The position numbers were made by a program, and so were the translations under genes. The notes under the pieces were generated by a model that saw nothing but the letters and a program-made list of their open reading frames with translations, ran no database searches and was not told where the DNA came from. Below are positions 9,107-16,029 of a stretch of 64,000 bases of DNA, one piece after another; the stretch's first letter is position 1; each line of letters starts with the position of its first letter. The stretch is taken from the NCBI GenBank assembly GCA_965229765.1, contig CBDDJT010000004.1, positions 868,001-932,000 of the forward strand, written 5' to 3'. Source of the DNA: ASV31 sp965229765. Its GTDB lineage: Bacteria; Pseudomonadota; Alphaproteobacteria; Rhodobacterales; Rhodobacteraceae.

Positions 9107-9568
9107 TCAGGGCGCGGCCAGGTCCGGGCCGCTCCGGAAATAGGAGACGTTGTTGGCGAAGGTGCTCTCTGGCACCAGCCGCACCATCCGCGTCTCGGGG
9201 TCCTCCAGCCGCGCGATCCGCTCCATGAACCAGCCGTTCCACGACGCCTCGTCCGGGCCGAGATACTTGACCAGAAGCCGCCGGAACCGTGCGGGCACGC
9301 CTTCGTCCACCACCTCGGCCCGCCCGCGCAGGCCAAGATGCAACAGCCGCCCGGCGGCGTTGTCATAGTCCACGATATCCACCGCCACGCGCGGATCTTC
9401 CCCGATCCGCCGGACCCAGTGCGATCCGGTATCGCCCGGAATCCAAAGCGCGCCGTCCTCCCACAGGAACCACACCGGCGTGCCGCGCGGCCCATCGGGC
9501 GAGGATGTCGCCAGATGGGCCATCAAGGGCTGCCGCAGGACCAGCTCCGGATCGAACCCGTGGCCCAT
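9107..9568 (-). CDS. pyridoxamine 5'-phosphate oxidase-fold protein
   Basis: A 153-residue protein of the PPOX split-barrel superfamily, with the N-terminal pattern HLATSSPDGPRGTPVWFLW and the strand GDTGSHWVRRIGEDPRVAVDI. These bind FMN, F420 or heme, and the cofactor cannot be chosen from sequence alone. The start codon overlaps the leuA stop by one base (TGATG), so it is translated from the leu transcript. A role in leucine synthesis is not implied; it is a passenger gene of unknown substrate. Confidence 0.8.
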   Translation of the reverse strand: MGHGFDPELVLRQPLMAHLATSSPDGPRGTPVWFLWEDGALWIPGDTGSHWVRRIGEDPRVAVDIVDYDNAAGRLLHLGLRGRAEVVDEGVPARFRRLLVKYLGPDEASWNGWFMERIARLEDPETRMVRLVPESTFANNVSYFRSGPDLAAP

Positions 9569-11136
9569 CAGCCGGCGTCCTTGTAGGACACCTCCTTGGC
9601 GTCGCTGCCGGTCTTCTCGCGCCGCACCAGAAGCCGGTTCAGCGCCGCGACATAGGCCTTGGCGCTGGCCACCACCGTGTCGGTATCGGCGGCCTGCCCG
9701 GTGGCGATCCGGCCTTCCTCTTCCATGCGCACGCTGACGGTGGCCTGCGCGTCGGTGCCCTCGGTCACCGCGTGCACCTGGTAAAGCTGCAACGAGATGT
9801 CATGCGGAAACGCCTTCTTCACGGCGTTGAAGGTCGCGTCCACCGGGCCGTCGCCCGTGGCCGTCACCTGCCGGTCCTCGCCATCGACCGTCAGCGTCAG
9901 GTCGGCCGATTGCGGCGCCTCGGTGCCGCAGATCACCCGCAGGAACTTCACCTGCAGCCGGTCGGCGGCATGATCGGTCGAGGCGTCGCGCATCAGCGCC
10001 ACGAGGTCGTCGTCGAAGACCTCCTTCTTGCGGTCGGCCAGCGCCTTGAACCGCACGAAGACGTCGTTCAGCTGGTTGTCGGCCAGCTCGTACCCCAGGT
10101 CGCGCAGCTTGGAGCGCAGCGCGGCGCGCCCCGAATGCTTGCCCATCACAAGGTTGGTCGCCGACAGGCCAACGTCCTCGGGCCGCATGATCTCGAAGGT
10201 CTCGGCGTTCTTCAGCATCCCGTCCTGGTGGATGCCGGATTCATGGGCAAAGGCGTTCTTGCCCACGATCGCCTTGTTGAACTGCACGGCAAAGCCGGAC
10301 ACGCTGGCGACCCGGCGGCTGATGTTCATGATCTTCGTGGTGTCCACGCCCGTGGTCCATGGCATGATGTCATGGCGCACCTTCAGCGCCATCACCACCT
10401 CTTCCAGCGCGGTGTTGCCCGCACGCTCGCCCAGCCCGTTGATCGTGCACTCGATCTGCCGCGCGCCGCCCGCCACGGCGGCCAGCGCGTTGGCCGTCGC
10501 CATGCCAAGGTCGTTGTGGCAATGGGTGGCAAAGATCACCTCGTCCGCGCCCGGCACCTCGGCGATCAGCCGACGGATCAGGTCCGCCGATTCCACCGGC
10601 GCCGTGTAGCCCACGGTGTCGGGGATGTTGATCGTTGTGGCGCCCGCCCTGATCGCGATCTCCACGACCCGGCGCAGGTAATCCCACTCGGTCCGCGTGG
10701 CGTCCATCGGAGACCACTGCACGTTGTCGCAGAGGTTGCGCGCATGTGTCACCGTCTCGTGGATGCGGTCGGCCATCTCGTCCATGGTCAGGTTCGGAAT
10801 GGCGCGGTGCAGGGGCGAGGTGCCGATGAAGGTGTGGATGCGCGGCCGGCGCGCGTGGCGCACCGCCTCCCAGCACCGGTCGATGTCCTTGAAGTTGGCG
10901 CGCGCCAGCCCGCAGATCACCGCGTTGTCAGAGGCTTTCGCGATGTCGCTCACCGCCTCGAAATCGCCCTCGCTGGCGATGGGAAAGCCCGCCTCGATGA
11001 TGTCCACGCCCATCTCGTCCAGAAGCTGGGCGATCTCCAGCTTCTCGGCGTGGGTCATGGTGGCGCCGGGCGATTGCTCGCCATCACGCAGCGTGGTGTC
11101 GAAGATGAGCACGCGATCCTTGTCGGTCGTGGTCAT
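9568..11136 (-). CDS. leuA: 2-isopropylmalate synthase
   Basis: A 522-residue enzyme that condenses acetyl-CoA with 2-oxoisovalerate, the first committed step of leucine synthesis. The HMGL-like catalytic domain shows FDTTLRDGEQSPGATM at residue 9 and the metal-binding HCHNDLGMATANALAAV. The C-terminal LeuA regulatory domain (about residues 380-510) carries leucine feedback control in the family. Length is standard. A leader peptide and stem-loops lie upstream, so control by leucine supply at the RNA level is likely as well. Confidence 0.96.
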   Translation of the reverse strand: MTTTDKDRVLIFDTTLRDGEQSPGATMTHAEKLEIAQLLDEMGVDIIEAGFPIASEGDFEAVSDIAKASDNAVICGLARANFKDIDRCWEAVRHARRPRIHTFIGTSPLHRAIPNLTMDEMADRIHETVTHARNLCDNVQWSPMDATRTEWDYLRRVVEIAIRAGATTINIPDTVGYTAPVESADLIRRLIAEVPGADEVIFATHCHNDLGMATANALAAVAGGARQIECTINGLGERAGNTALEEVVMALKVRHDIMPWTTGVDTTKIMNISRRVASVSGFAVQFNKAIVGKNAFAHESGIHQDGMLKNAETFEIMRPEDVGLSATNLVMGKHSGRAALRSKLRDLGYELADNQLNDVFVRFKALADRKKEVFDDDLVALMRDASTDHAADRLQVKFLRVICGTEAPQSADLTLTVDGEDRQVTATGDGPVDATFNAVKKAFPHDISLQLYQVHAVTEGTDAQATVSVRMEEEGRIATGQAADTDTVVASAKAYVAALNRLLVRREKTGSDAKEVSYKDAG

Positions 11137-11170
11137 GGGATGTCTCTTTTCCTGGTCCTTAGCGTTGCGT

Positions 11171-11220
11171 GGCGCGTCACGTCACCTCTGAGCGGTCGCG
11201 CCGGACGGCACGCTCAGAGG
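11171..11220 (-). promoter_or_regulatory. leuA leader stem-loops (attenuator candidate)
   Basis: A 10-bp perfect stem (11211-11220 with 11185-11194) lies between the leader peptide and leuA. Its upstream arm contains the leader stop codon (11214-11216), so a ribosome finishing the leader would block it. A competing 6-bp stem is possible between 11197-11202 and 11171-11176. No U-tract follows either stem, so the mechanism may not be intrinsic termination. The arrangement of leucine codons, leader stop and alternative stems is what a ribosome-mediated attenuator needs. Confidence 0.6.
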
Positions 11221-11300
11221 CGGCTAAGGAGAAGCAGAAGGCCAAGCGCCGGCACCGCGCGTCGCGCGGGCAGGGCAGCGGTATGGACCTTCGTCGTCAT
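11214..11300 (-). CDS. leuL: leucine leader peptide
   Basis: A 28-residue ORF that starts with MTTKVHTAAL and has five consecutive leucine codons near its end (GLLLLLSRL, codons 21-25), followed by TGA inside a stem-loop 78 bases before leuA. A leucine run just before a leaderless stop, directly upstream of the first leucine-biosynthesis gene, is the hallmark of an attenuation leader. No Shine-Dalgarno precedes it, and a good -10 box sits 8 bases upstream, so it may be translated from a nearly leaderless mRNA. The symbol is given by analogy. Confidence 0.8.
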   Translation of the reverse strand: MTTKVHTAALPARRAVPALGLLLLLSRL

Positions 11301-11308
11301 GGCGGCGC

Positions 11309-11336
11309 AGTATACGCCGCCCGCGGTAAATGAAAA
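11309..11336 (-). promoter_or_regulatory. candidate leu leader promoter
   Basis: On the minus strand TTTTCA (11336-11331) and TATACT (11314-11309) are separated by 16 bases. The -10 box is near consensus, the -35 box is 4/6. The expected transcription start falls at about 11300-11302, on or next to the leader ATG at 11300. Confidence 0.55.
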
Positions 11337-11352
11337 CCCGTGAATTCCGGGG

Positions 11353-11450
11353 GGAAGGCCTTTCGAAAGGCCTTCCGCACGCGATTTCGAAATCGCGTGG
11401 CCAAGCGGGTTCCAACCCGCTTGGAAAAGCCGCTTCGAAGCGGCTTTTCC
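11353..11450. repeat. array of four tandem perfect palindromes
   Basis: Four palindromes stand almost end to end: 11353-11376 (24 bp), 11378-11399 (22 bp), 11401-11424 (11-bp arms, TTCCAA centre) and 11423-11450 (28 bp). The first, second and fourth have the centre TTCGAA. The arms differ between units, so these are not copies of one sequence; the shared property is self-complementarity around the same core. They start 3 bases after the stop codon of the beta-propeller gene and end 17 bases before the leu promoter, so a terminator or insulator role is plausible. The last unit carries a TTTT arm on the plus strand and AAAA on the minus strand. Confidence 0.9.
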
Positions 11451-11452
11451 CC

Positions 11453-12229
11453 TCAGGATATCGCGCAATCCGCGCCCGGGCGTGGCGCCTCTGCCCCGTC
11501 GCCCACCGTGGGCGCATAGTCGAAGGCCGCGATCCGCGCGCCGCCGTCGAAGGCCATGAACAAGAGGTTCGCACCGGGCCGGATCGCGATGCCCTCGGGG
11601 TCGCGGCCGTACTGGATCAGCGGATAGGTCCCCAGAAGCCGCCCGTCCGCGTCCAGCTCGAACAGGCTGTTGGTGCCTTCCCAGTCGTCCACGATCAGAA
11701 GATGCCCGGTGCGGGGATCGCGCGCGATGCCCTGCGGCTCTGTCAGCATCGGGTCATAGGTATGCCCGTCGATCTCGCGCAGCACGGTGCCCGCGTCATC
11801 CACCCAGAGGATGCGCGCCGGGTCGTCCTCGACAAGGATCAGGCTGCCGTCGGCGTCCACTGCCATTCCCTCGGTGTCCACCCATGTCTGGCCCAGCCGG
11901 TAGGGCGCGCCCTTGGGCGTGCCGTCCTTGCCCAGCCGCTGGTAGCCGCCGAACCCGTCCGCCACGATCAGCCCGCTGCCGTCCGCGTCCAGCGTGATCG
12001 CCTTGATCCGCGACAGGTCGCTGCCGAAGCGGCGCAACTCCAGCCCGTCCAGCGTCACAAGGATGACCTCTGGCCCCTCGTTCGCGATCCAGAGCCCGCA
12101 GAAGGCCGGGTCGTAGTCGAGGCTCGCGGGGCGGTTCAGCTCGTAGAAACCCGACAGCCGCAATTCCAGCGCTACGGCGGGCGCGGCGGAAAGGCAGGCG
12201 CACAGGATCGTGGGCAGCAGGCGGTGCAT
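11453..12229 (-). CDS. secreted beta-propeller protein (SdiA-regulated/NHL-like)
   Basis: A 258-residue protein with a signal peptide (cleavage near AVA, residue 20) and repeated blade-like units with the pattern D-G-x-L/I-x-V-x-D (GSGLIVADGFGGYQ, GSLILVEDDPARILWVD, GHLLIVDDWEGTNSLFELD). This resembles the SdiA-regulated or esterase-like beta-propeller families that sit in the periplasm. No catalytic residues can be named. It stands alone between a GST gene and the palindrome array. Function unknown. Confidence 0.65.
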   Translation of the reverse strand: MHRLLPTILCACLSAAPAVALELRLSGFYELNRPASLDYDPAFCGLWIANEGPEVILVTLDGLELRRFGSDLSRIKAITLDADGSGLIVADGFGGYQRLGKDGTPKGAPYRLGQTWVDTEGMAVDADGSLILVEDDPARILWVDDAGTVLREIDGHTYDPMLTEPQGIARDPRTGHLLIVDDWEGTNSLFELDADGRLLGTYPLIQYGRDPEGIAIRPGANLLFMAFDGGARIAAFDYAPTVGDGAEAPRPGADCAIS

Positions 12230-12300
12230 GGCGGCAGGTCCCGCAGGTCAACACCCGGCAAAGGATGGTGCAAACCGCGCGCCGGTCAATTCATATCGCG

Positions 12301-13101
12301 TCAGGCGGCCACCAGCCCCAGTTCCGTGTCCCCCGCGACTCGGTCGTACTTGTCACGCGGCGGCATCGGGCGGACACGCCAGTCCGGCTCGAAAGCAAAG
12401 CTCGACACCCCGCGCCCCTCGGGCAGCGCGCCGTTCCCGGCCCCCACCGCATAGTCGTAGTACAGCTTCACGATCTCGTCGTGGCTGACCTGTTGCGCCG
12501 CCGGATGCGCCATGCAGGCGGCGCGCCAGCGCCTTACCCGGTCGTACTCCGGCCCCTCGGGCAGGGCGAAGCCCTCATAGTACTCAAGGAACCAGAACCG
12601 CATGAACATCGGGGTATAGACGGCCTCTGCCAGCCCGAAGTCGTCGAACAGATATGTGCCCTCGGGGTTGTGGCGCCGCAGGAAGGCGTCAAGCCACCTG
12701 AAATGATCCAGCAGCGTGGCGCGCAACGCCTCGGTCTTCGCGCGGTCGCGGTTCATGACATAGACATAGCCCGCCACCGTGAACGGCCCCTCGCGCGTCA
12801 TCATCAGCCGCTCGATCCCGCGCTCGAAGGGGTCGCTGCGCGCCACCGGCATGGCGTCGAACGCCTCTTCGACATAGCGCAGGATCACCATGCTTTCCTT
12901 CAGCACCCGTCCGCCGCCAAGGTCCATCACCGGCAGCGCCGTGGTGCCCCCCGTCAATTCCAGCAGGAACGCAGGGCGCGGCACGGTGATATCGACGCCC
13001 CTGAATTCCACCGCATCCTCCAGCCCCTTCAACCGCAACAGGATCTCGATCCTTTGCGAAAACGGGCAGACGGGGATGTGATAGATGATCGGTCGGGTCA
13101 T
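12301..13101 (-). CDS. glutathione S-transferase family protein
   Basis: A 266-residue protein whose first 80 residues form a GST thioredoxin-like domain: HIPVCPFSQRIEILLRLKGL at residue 8 carries the candidate catalytic Cys/Ser, TALPVMDLGGGRVLKESMVI holds the cis-Pro loop and the ES glutathione-binding pair. An all-alpha C-terminal domain follows. The ATG at 13101 is chosen because the domain begins right after it; the frame is open much further upstream but that is shadow of the SDR gene. Substrate unknown. Confidence 0.85.
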   Translation of the reverse strand: MTRPIIYHIPVCPFSQRIEILLRLKGLEDAVEFRGVDITVPRPAFLLELTGGTTALPVMDLGGGRVLKESMVILRYVEEAFDAMPVARSDPFERGIERLMMTREGPFTVAGYVYVMNRDRAKTEALRATLLDHFRWLDAFLRRHNPEGTYLFDDFGLAEAVYTPMFMRFWFLEYYEGFALPEGPEYDRVRRWRAACMAHPAAQQVSHDEIVKLYYDYAVGAGNGALPEGRGVSSFAFEPDWRVRPMPPRDKYDRVAGDTELGLVAA

Positions 13102-13176
13102 GCGCGGTGCTCCTGCCGACAGAATGTCGCGCTCGCCTGGAATTGACCAGAGCGGACTGCGCGATAGCTGCCTGTC

Positions 13177-13845
13177 ATGACATTTCGAACCGCACTTGTG
13201 ATCGGCGCCTCGGGCGGCATCGGCAGCGCTCTTGCGGCAACCCTCGTGGCGTCGGCGGATGTCGCCACGCTGTCGCGCCGCGACGATGGCCTTGACGTCC
13301 GGTCTCAGGCCTCGGTCGATGCCGCGCTGGGCGCACTGCCGGGGCCCTTCGACCTGATCCTGGTGGCCACCGGCGCGCTGATGGTTGACGGGCAGCGCCC
13401 GGAAAAGGCGCTGAAAGAGGTGTCCGAGACCTCGCTTCGCGACCAGTGGGAGGTGAACGCGCTGGGCCCCGCGCTGATCCTGCGCCACGCGCCGCGCCTT
13501 CTGCCGCGCGACCGGCGGGCCGTGGTTGCCGTGCTGTCCGCGCGCGTGGGCTCGATCGGGGACAACGCGCTGGGCGGCTGGTACGGCTATCGCGCGGCCA
13601 AGGCCGCGGTGAACCAGATCGTGCACACCGCCGCGATCGAGATCGCGCGCACCCACAAGCAGGCGATCTGCGTCGCCCTGCACCCCGGCACCGTCGCCAC
13701 GCCATTCACCCGCGATTTCGTGTCGCCCAGGCGTGCGACACCGCCGGAAACCGCCGCCGCGAACCTTCTGTCGGTGATCGACGGTCTCACGCCCGCGCAA
13801 TCGGGCGGTTTCTTCGACTACGCCGGTCGACAGGTGCCGTGGTGA
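13177..13845 (+). CDS. short-chain dehydrogenase/reductase
   Basis: A 222-residue classical SDR. The cofactor motif GASGGIGSALA is at residue 9, a short NALG replaces NAG near residue 88, and the active-site YRAAK (Tyr-x-x-x-Lys) is near residue 138, preceded by the catalytic Ser in VLSARVGSIG. Closest in style to the cell-to-cell signalling C-factor-like SDRs. Its TGA overlaps the GTG start of the photolyase gene by 4 bases, so the two are co-translated. Substrate unknown. Confidence 0.88.
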   Translation: MTFRTALVIGASGGIGSALAATLVASADVATLSRRDDGLDVRSQASVDAALGALPGPFDLILVATGALMVDGQRPEKALKEVSETSLRDQWEVNALGPALILRHAPRLLPRDRRAVVAVLSARVGSIGDNALGGWYGYRAAKAAVNQIVHTAAIEIARTHKQAICVALHPGTVATPFTRDFVSPRRATPPETAAANLLSVIDGLTPAQSGGFFDYAGRQVPW

Positions 13846-15371
13846 CGCGCCTTGTCCTGATTCTCGGCGACCAGCTGTCGCCAGACATCGCCGCGCTGGC
13901 CGCCGCCGACAAGGCGTCCGACGTCGTGATGATGGCAGAGGTCCGGGACGAGGCCGCCTATGTCCCCCACCACCCCAAGAAGATCGCCTTTGTCTTTGCC
14001 GCGATGCGGAATTTCGCCGACCGGCTGCGCGCCGATGGCTGGTGCGTGGAATACACGCGGCTGGACGATCCCGACAACGGCGGCTCCATCCCCGCAGAGA
14101 TCGCACGCCGGGTGGCCGAGACGGGCGCGACCGAGGTTCTTGTCACCGAACCGGGGGAATGGCGGCTTGCCGACGCGCTCGCCGACGTGACGCCGACGTT
14201 TTGCCGACGTTTTGCCGACACGCGTTTTCTGTGCTCCACCGACGAGTTCCGCCGCTGGGCCGAGGGGCGTAAGACGCTGCGGATGGAATACTTCTACCGC
14301 GACATGCGGCGGCGCACCGGATTGCTGATGGACGGTGACAAGCCCATGGGCGGAAAGTGGAATTTCGATCACGACAACCGCAAGCCCGCGCCCGATGCAG
14401 TGCTGTGCGACGGCCCCCTGCGGTTCGAGCCCGACGCCGTGACCGCCGAGGTGCTTGACCTGGTGAAGCGGGAATTTCCAAGTAATTTCGGTGACTTAAG
14501 CCGCTTTTGGTTCGCCACCGACGCGACCCGGGCCGCCGCCGCGCTGCGCCATTTCATCGAAACCGCGCTGCCGCGCTTCGGCGACTATCAGGACGCCATG
14601 CTGACCGGCGACCGCTTCCTCTATCACTCGGTCTTGTCGATGTACCTCAACGCCGGCCTGCTGGATCCGATGCAGATCTGCCAGGCTGTTGAAAACGCGT
14701 ATCTTTCCGGCCATGCCCCGTTGAACGCGGCCGAGGGATTCATCCGCCAGATCATCGGCTGGCGCGAATACGTGCGTGGTGTCTATTTCCTGGAAGGGCG
14801 CGATTACACCCGCCGCAACGTATTGAACCACAAGCGGAAACTGCCATCCTTCTACTGGAGCGGCGATACCGACATGGCCTGCATGAAGGCCGCCATCACC
14901 GCGACCCGGGCCGAGGCCTATGCCCACCACATCCAGCGCCTGATGGTCACCGGCAACTTCGCCCTTCTTGCCGGCATCGACCCATACGAAGTTCACGAAT
15001 GGTACCTTGCCGTCTACGCCGACGCCTACGAATGGGTCGAGGCGTCCAACGTCATCGGCATGAGCCAGTTCGCCGATGGCGGCATCGTCGCCTCGAAACC
15101 TTACGTGTCTTCAGGGGCTTACATCGACAGGATGTCCGACCACTGCAAGGGCTGCACCTATAGGGTAAAGCACAAGACCGGGCCTCTCGCCTGTCCCTTC
15201 AACCTGCTTTACTGGCACTTCCTGGACCGGCACCGCGACCGATTTGCCGCCAACCCACGCATGGCGAACATGTATCGAACATGGGACAAGATGGCCGAAG
15301 ATCGCCGCAACGCGGTCCTGTCGGGGGCAGAAAGCCTGCTGTGCCGGTTGGACGCGGGCAAGGTCATGTGA
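13842..15371 (+). CDS. iron-sulfur cryptochrome/photolyase (FeS-BCP type)
   Basis: A 509-residue flavoprotein of the bacterial (6-4) photolyase/CryPro group, which repairs UV lesions or senses blue light. The N-terminal antenna domain begins RLVLILGDQLSPD. The C-terminal FAD domain contains NAAEGFIRQIIGWREYVRG and the Fe-S cysteines: one in DMACMKAA and three in DHCKGCTYRV plus LACPFN, which is the spacing known for this group. The GTG start at 13842 overlaps the SDR stop (GTGA). An 11-bp tandem repeat lies inside the gene near 14181. Confidence 0.93.
   Translation: MTRLVLILGDQLSPDIAALAAADKASDVVMMAEVRDEAAYVPHHPKKIAFVFAAMRNFADRLRADGWCVEYTRLDDPDNGGSIPAEIARRVAETGATEVLVTEPGEWRLADALADVTPTFCRRFADTRFLCSTDEFRRWAEGRKTLRMEYFYRDMRRRTGLLMDGDKPMGGKWNFDHDNRKPAPDAVLCDGPLRFEPDAVTAEVLDLVKREFPSNFGDLSRFWFATDATRAAAALRHFIETALPRFGDYQDAMLTGDRFLYHSVLSMYLNAGLLDPMQICQAVENAYLSGHAPLNAAEGFIRQIIGWREYVRGVYFLEGRDYTRRNVLNHKRKLPSFYWSGDTDMACMKAAITATRAEAYAHHIQRLMVTGNFALLAGIDPYEVHEWYLAVYADAYEWVEASNVIGMSQFADGGIVASKPYVSSGAYIDRMSDHCKGCTYRVKHKTGPLACPFNLLYWHFLDRHRDRFAANPRMANMYRTWDKMAEDRRNAVLSGAESLLCRLDAGKVM
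14181..14224 (+). repeat. 11-bp tandem repeat inside photolyase gene
   Basis: GCCGAC recurs at 14181, 14192, 14203 and 14214 with an exact 11-base period; the units at 14192 and 14203 are identical (GCCGACGTTTT). A further GCCGACGC starts at 14169. The unit length is not a multiple of three, so gain or loss of one unit would shift the frame. Confidence 0.85.
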
Positions 15372-15441
15372 ACCTGAATTGACGCGTGCCACGGGGCGGC
15401 GTCTGATGCAGCATGACGTCCTTCATGGAGACGATTTGTTC

Positions 15442-16011
15442 ATGCCTTCGAATTACGATGCCATTGCGCTTCATCTTTGCGAAACGCTGCTGACGACGTT
15501 CAGTGTCACCGCCGCCCTTCAGGTCTGGTGCGAAATCCGCGGATTGGGACAGGGGGATCTCCATTCCGAGATCAAGGCCGAGTCGGGCACCCTTGATCTG
15601 CCGCCGCTTGGCGTCGATCTACTGAAACCCATCTCCGGCGAATCCGTTCGACATCGGGCTATCACTCTGAAAAGAGGTGATATTCCGCTTCTGGATGCGG
15701 ATAATTGGTACATCCCGGATCGTTTGCCTTTGCATGCGCGGGTGTTGCTGGAAACCACTGACACCCCCTTCGGCAAGGCGCTTGAAGGCACGCTTCAGAA
15801 CCGTGAGACATTCTCGGCCGTGCTGCCGTCCCACATCATGGACCGTCTCAGCGGGCGCAAGCGCATCTGGAAGACCGTGCTTTCCGGCGATGAAAACGTC
15901 GCCATCCTGACCGTGCGCGGCATCGTCACCGTCGACACCGTGCCCGTCAGTTTCGTCGAGGAACGCATCCGCACGGAACTTGCCATGATCTCGGCGGAAC
16001 GCGCGGGCTGA
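15442..16011 (+). CDS. UbiC-like (chorismate lyase fold) protein
   Basis: A 189-residue protein. The middle part, RHRAITLKRGDIPLLDADNW followed by VLLETTDTPFGKAL, follows the chorismate-lyase pattern R-x-x-x-L-x-x-G-x-P ... L-x-x-T-x-x-P-x-G seen in UbiC and DUF98 proteins. I could not confirm the catalytic residues. The ATG at 15442 is preferred over one at 15406 because GGAGA lies 10 bases before it. It is not beside other ubiquinone genes. Function is tentative. Confidence 0.55.
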   Translation: MPSNYDAIALHLCETLLTTFSVTAALQVWCEIRGLGQGDLHSEIKAESGTLDLPPLGVDLLKPISGESVRHRAITLKRGDIPLLDADNWYIPDRLPLHARVLLETTDTPFGKALEGTLQNRETFSAVLPSHIMDRLSGRKRIWKTVLSGDENVAILTVRGIVTVDTVPVSFVEERIRTELAMISAERAG

Positions 16012-16029
16012 TAGGCCAGCGCGGGCTGT

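Noticed and set aside
11353..11450. Palindromes read as a CRISPR array
   Set aside because: The units have different arms, almost no spacers and no cas genes nearby.
13446..15371. A 641-residue SDR-photolyase fusion
   Set aside because: The first part is another frame of the SDR gene; the photolyase starts at the GTG at 13842.
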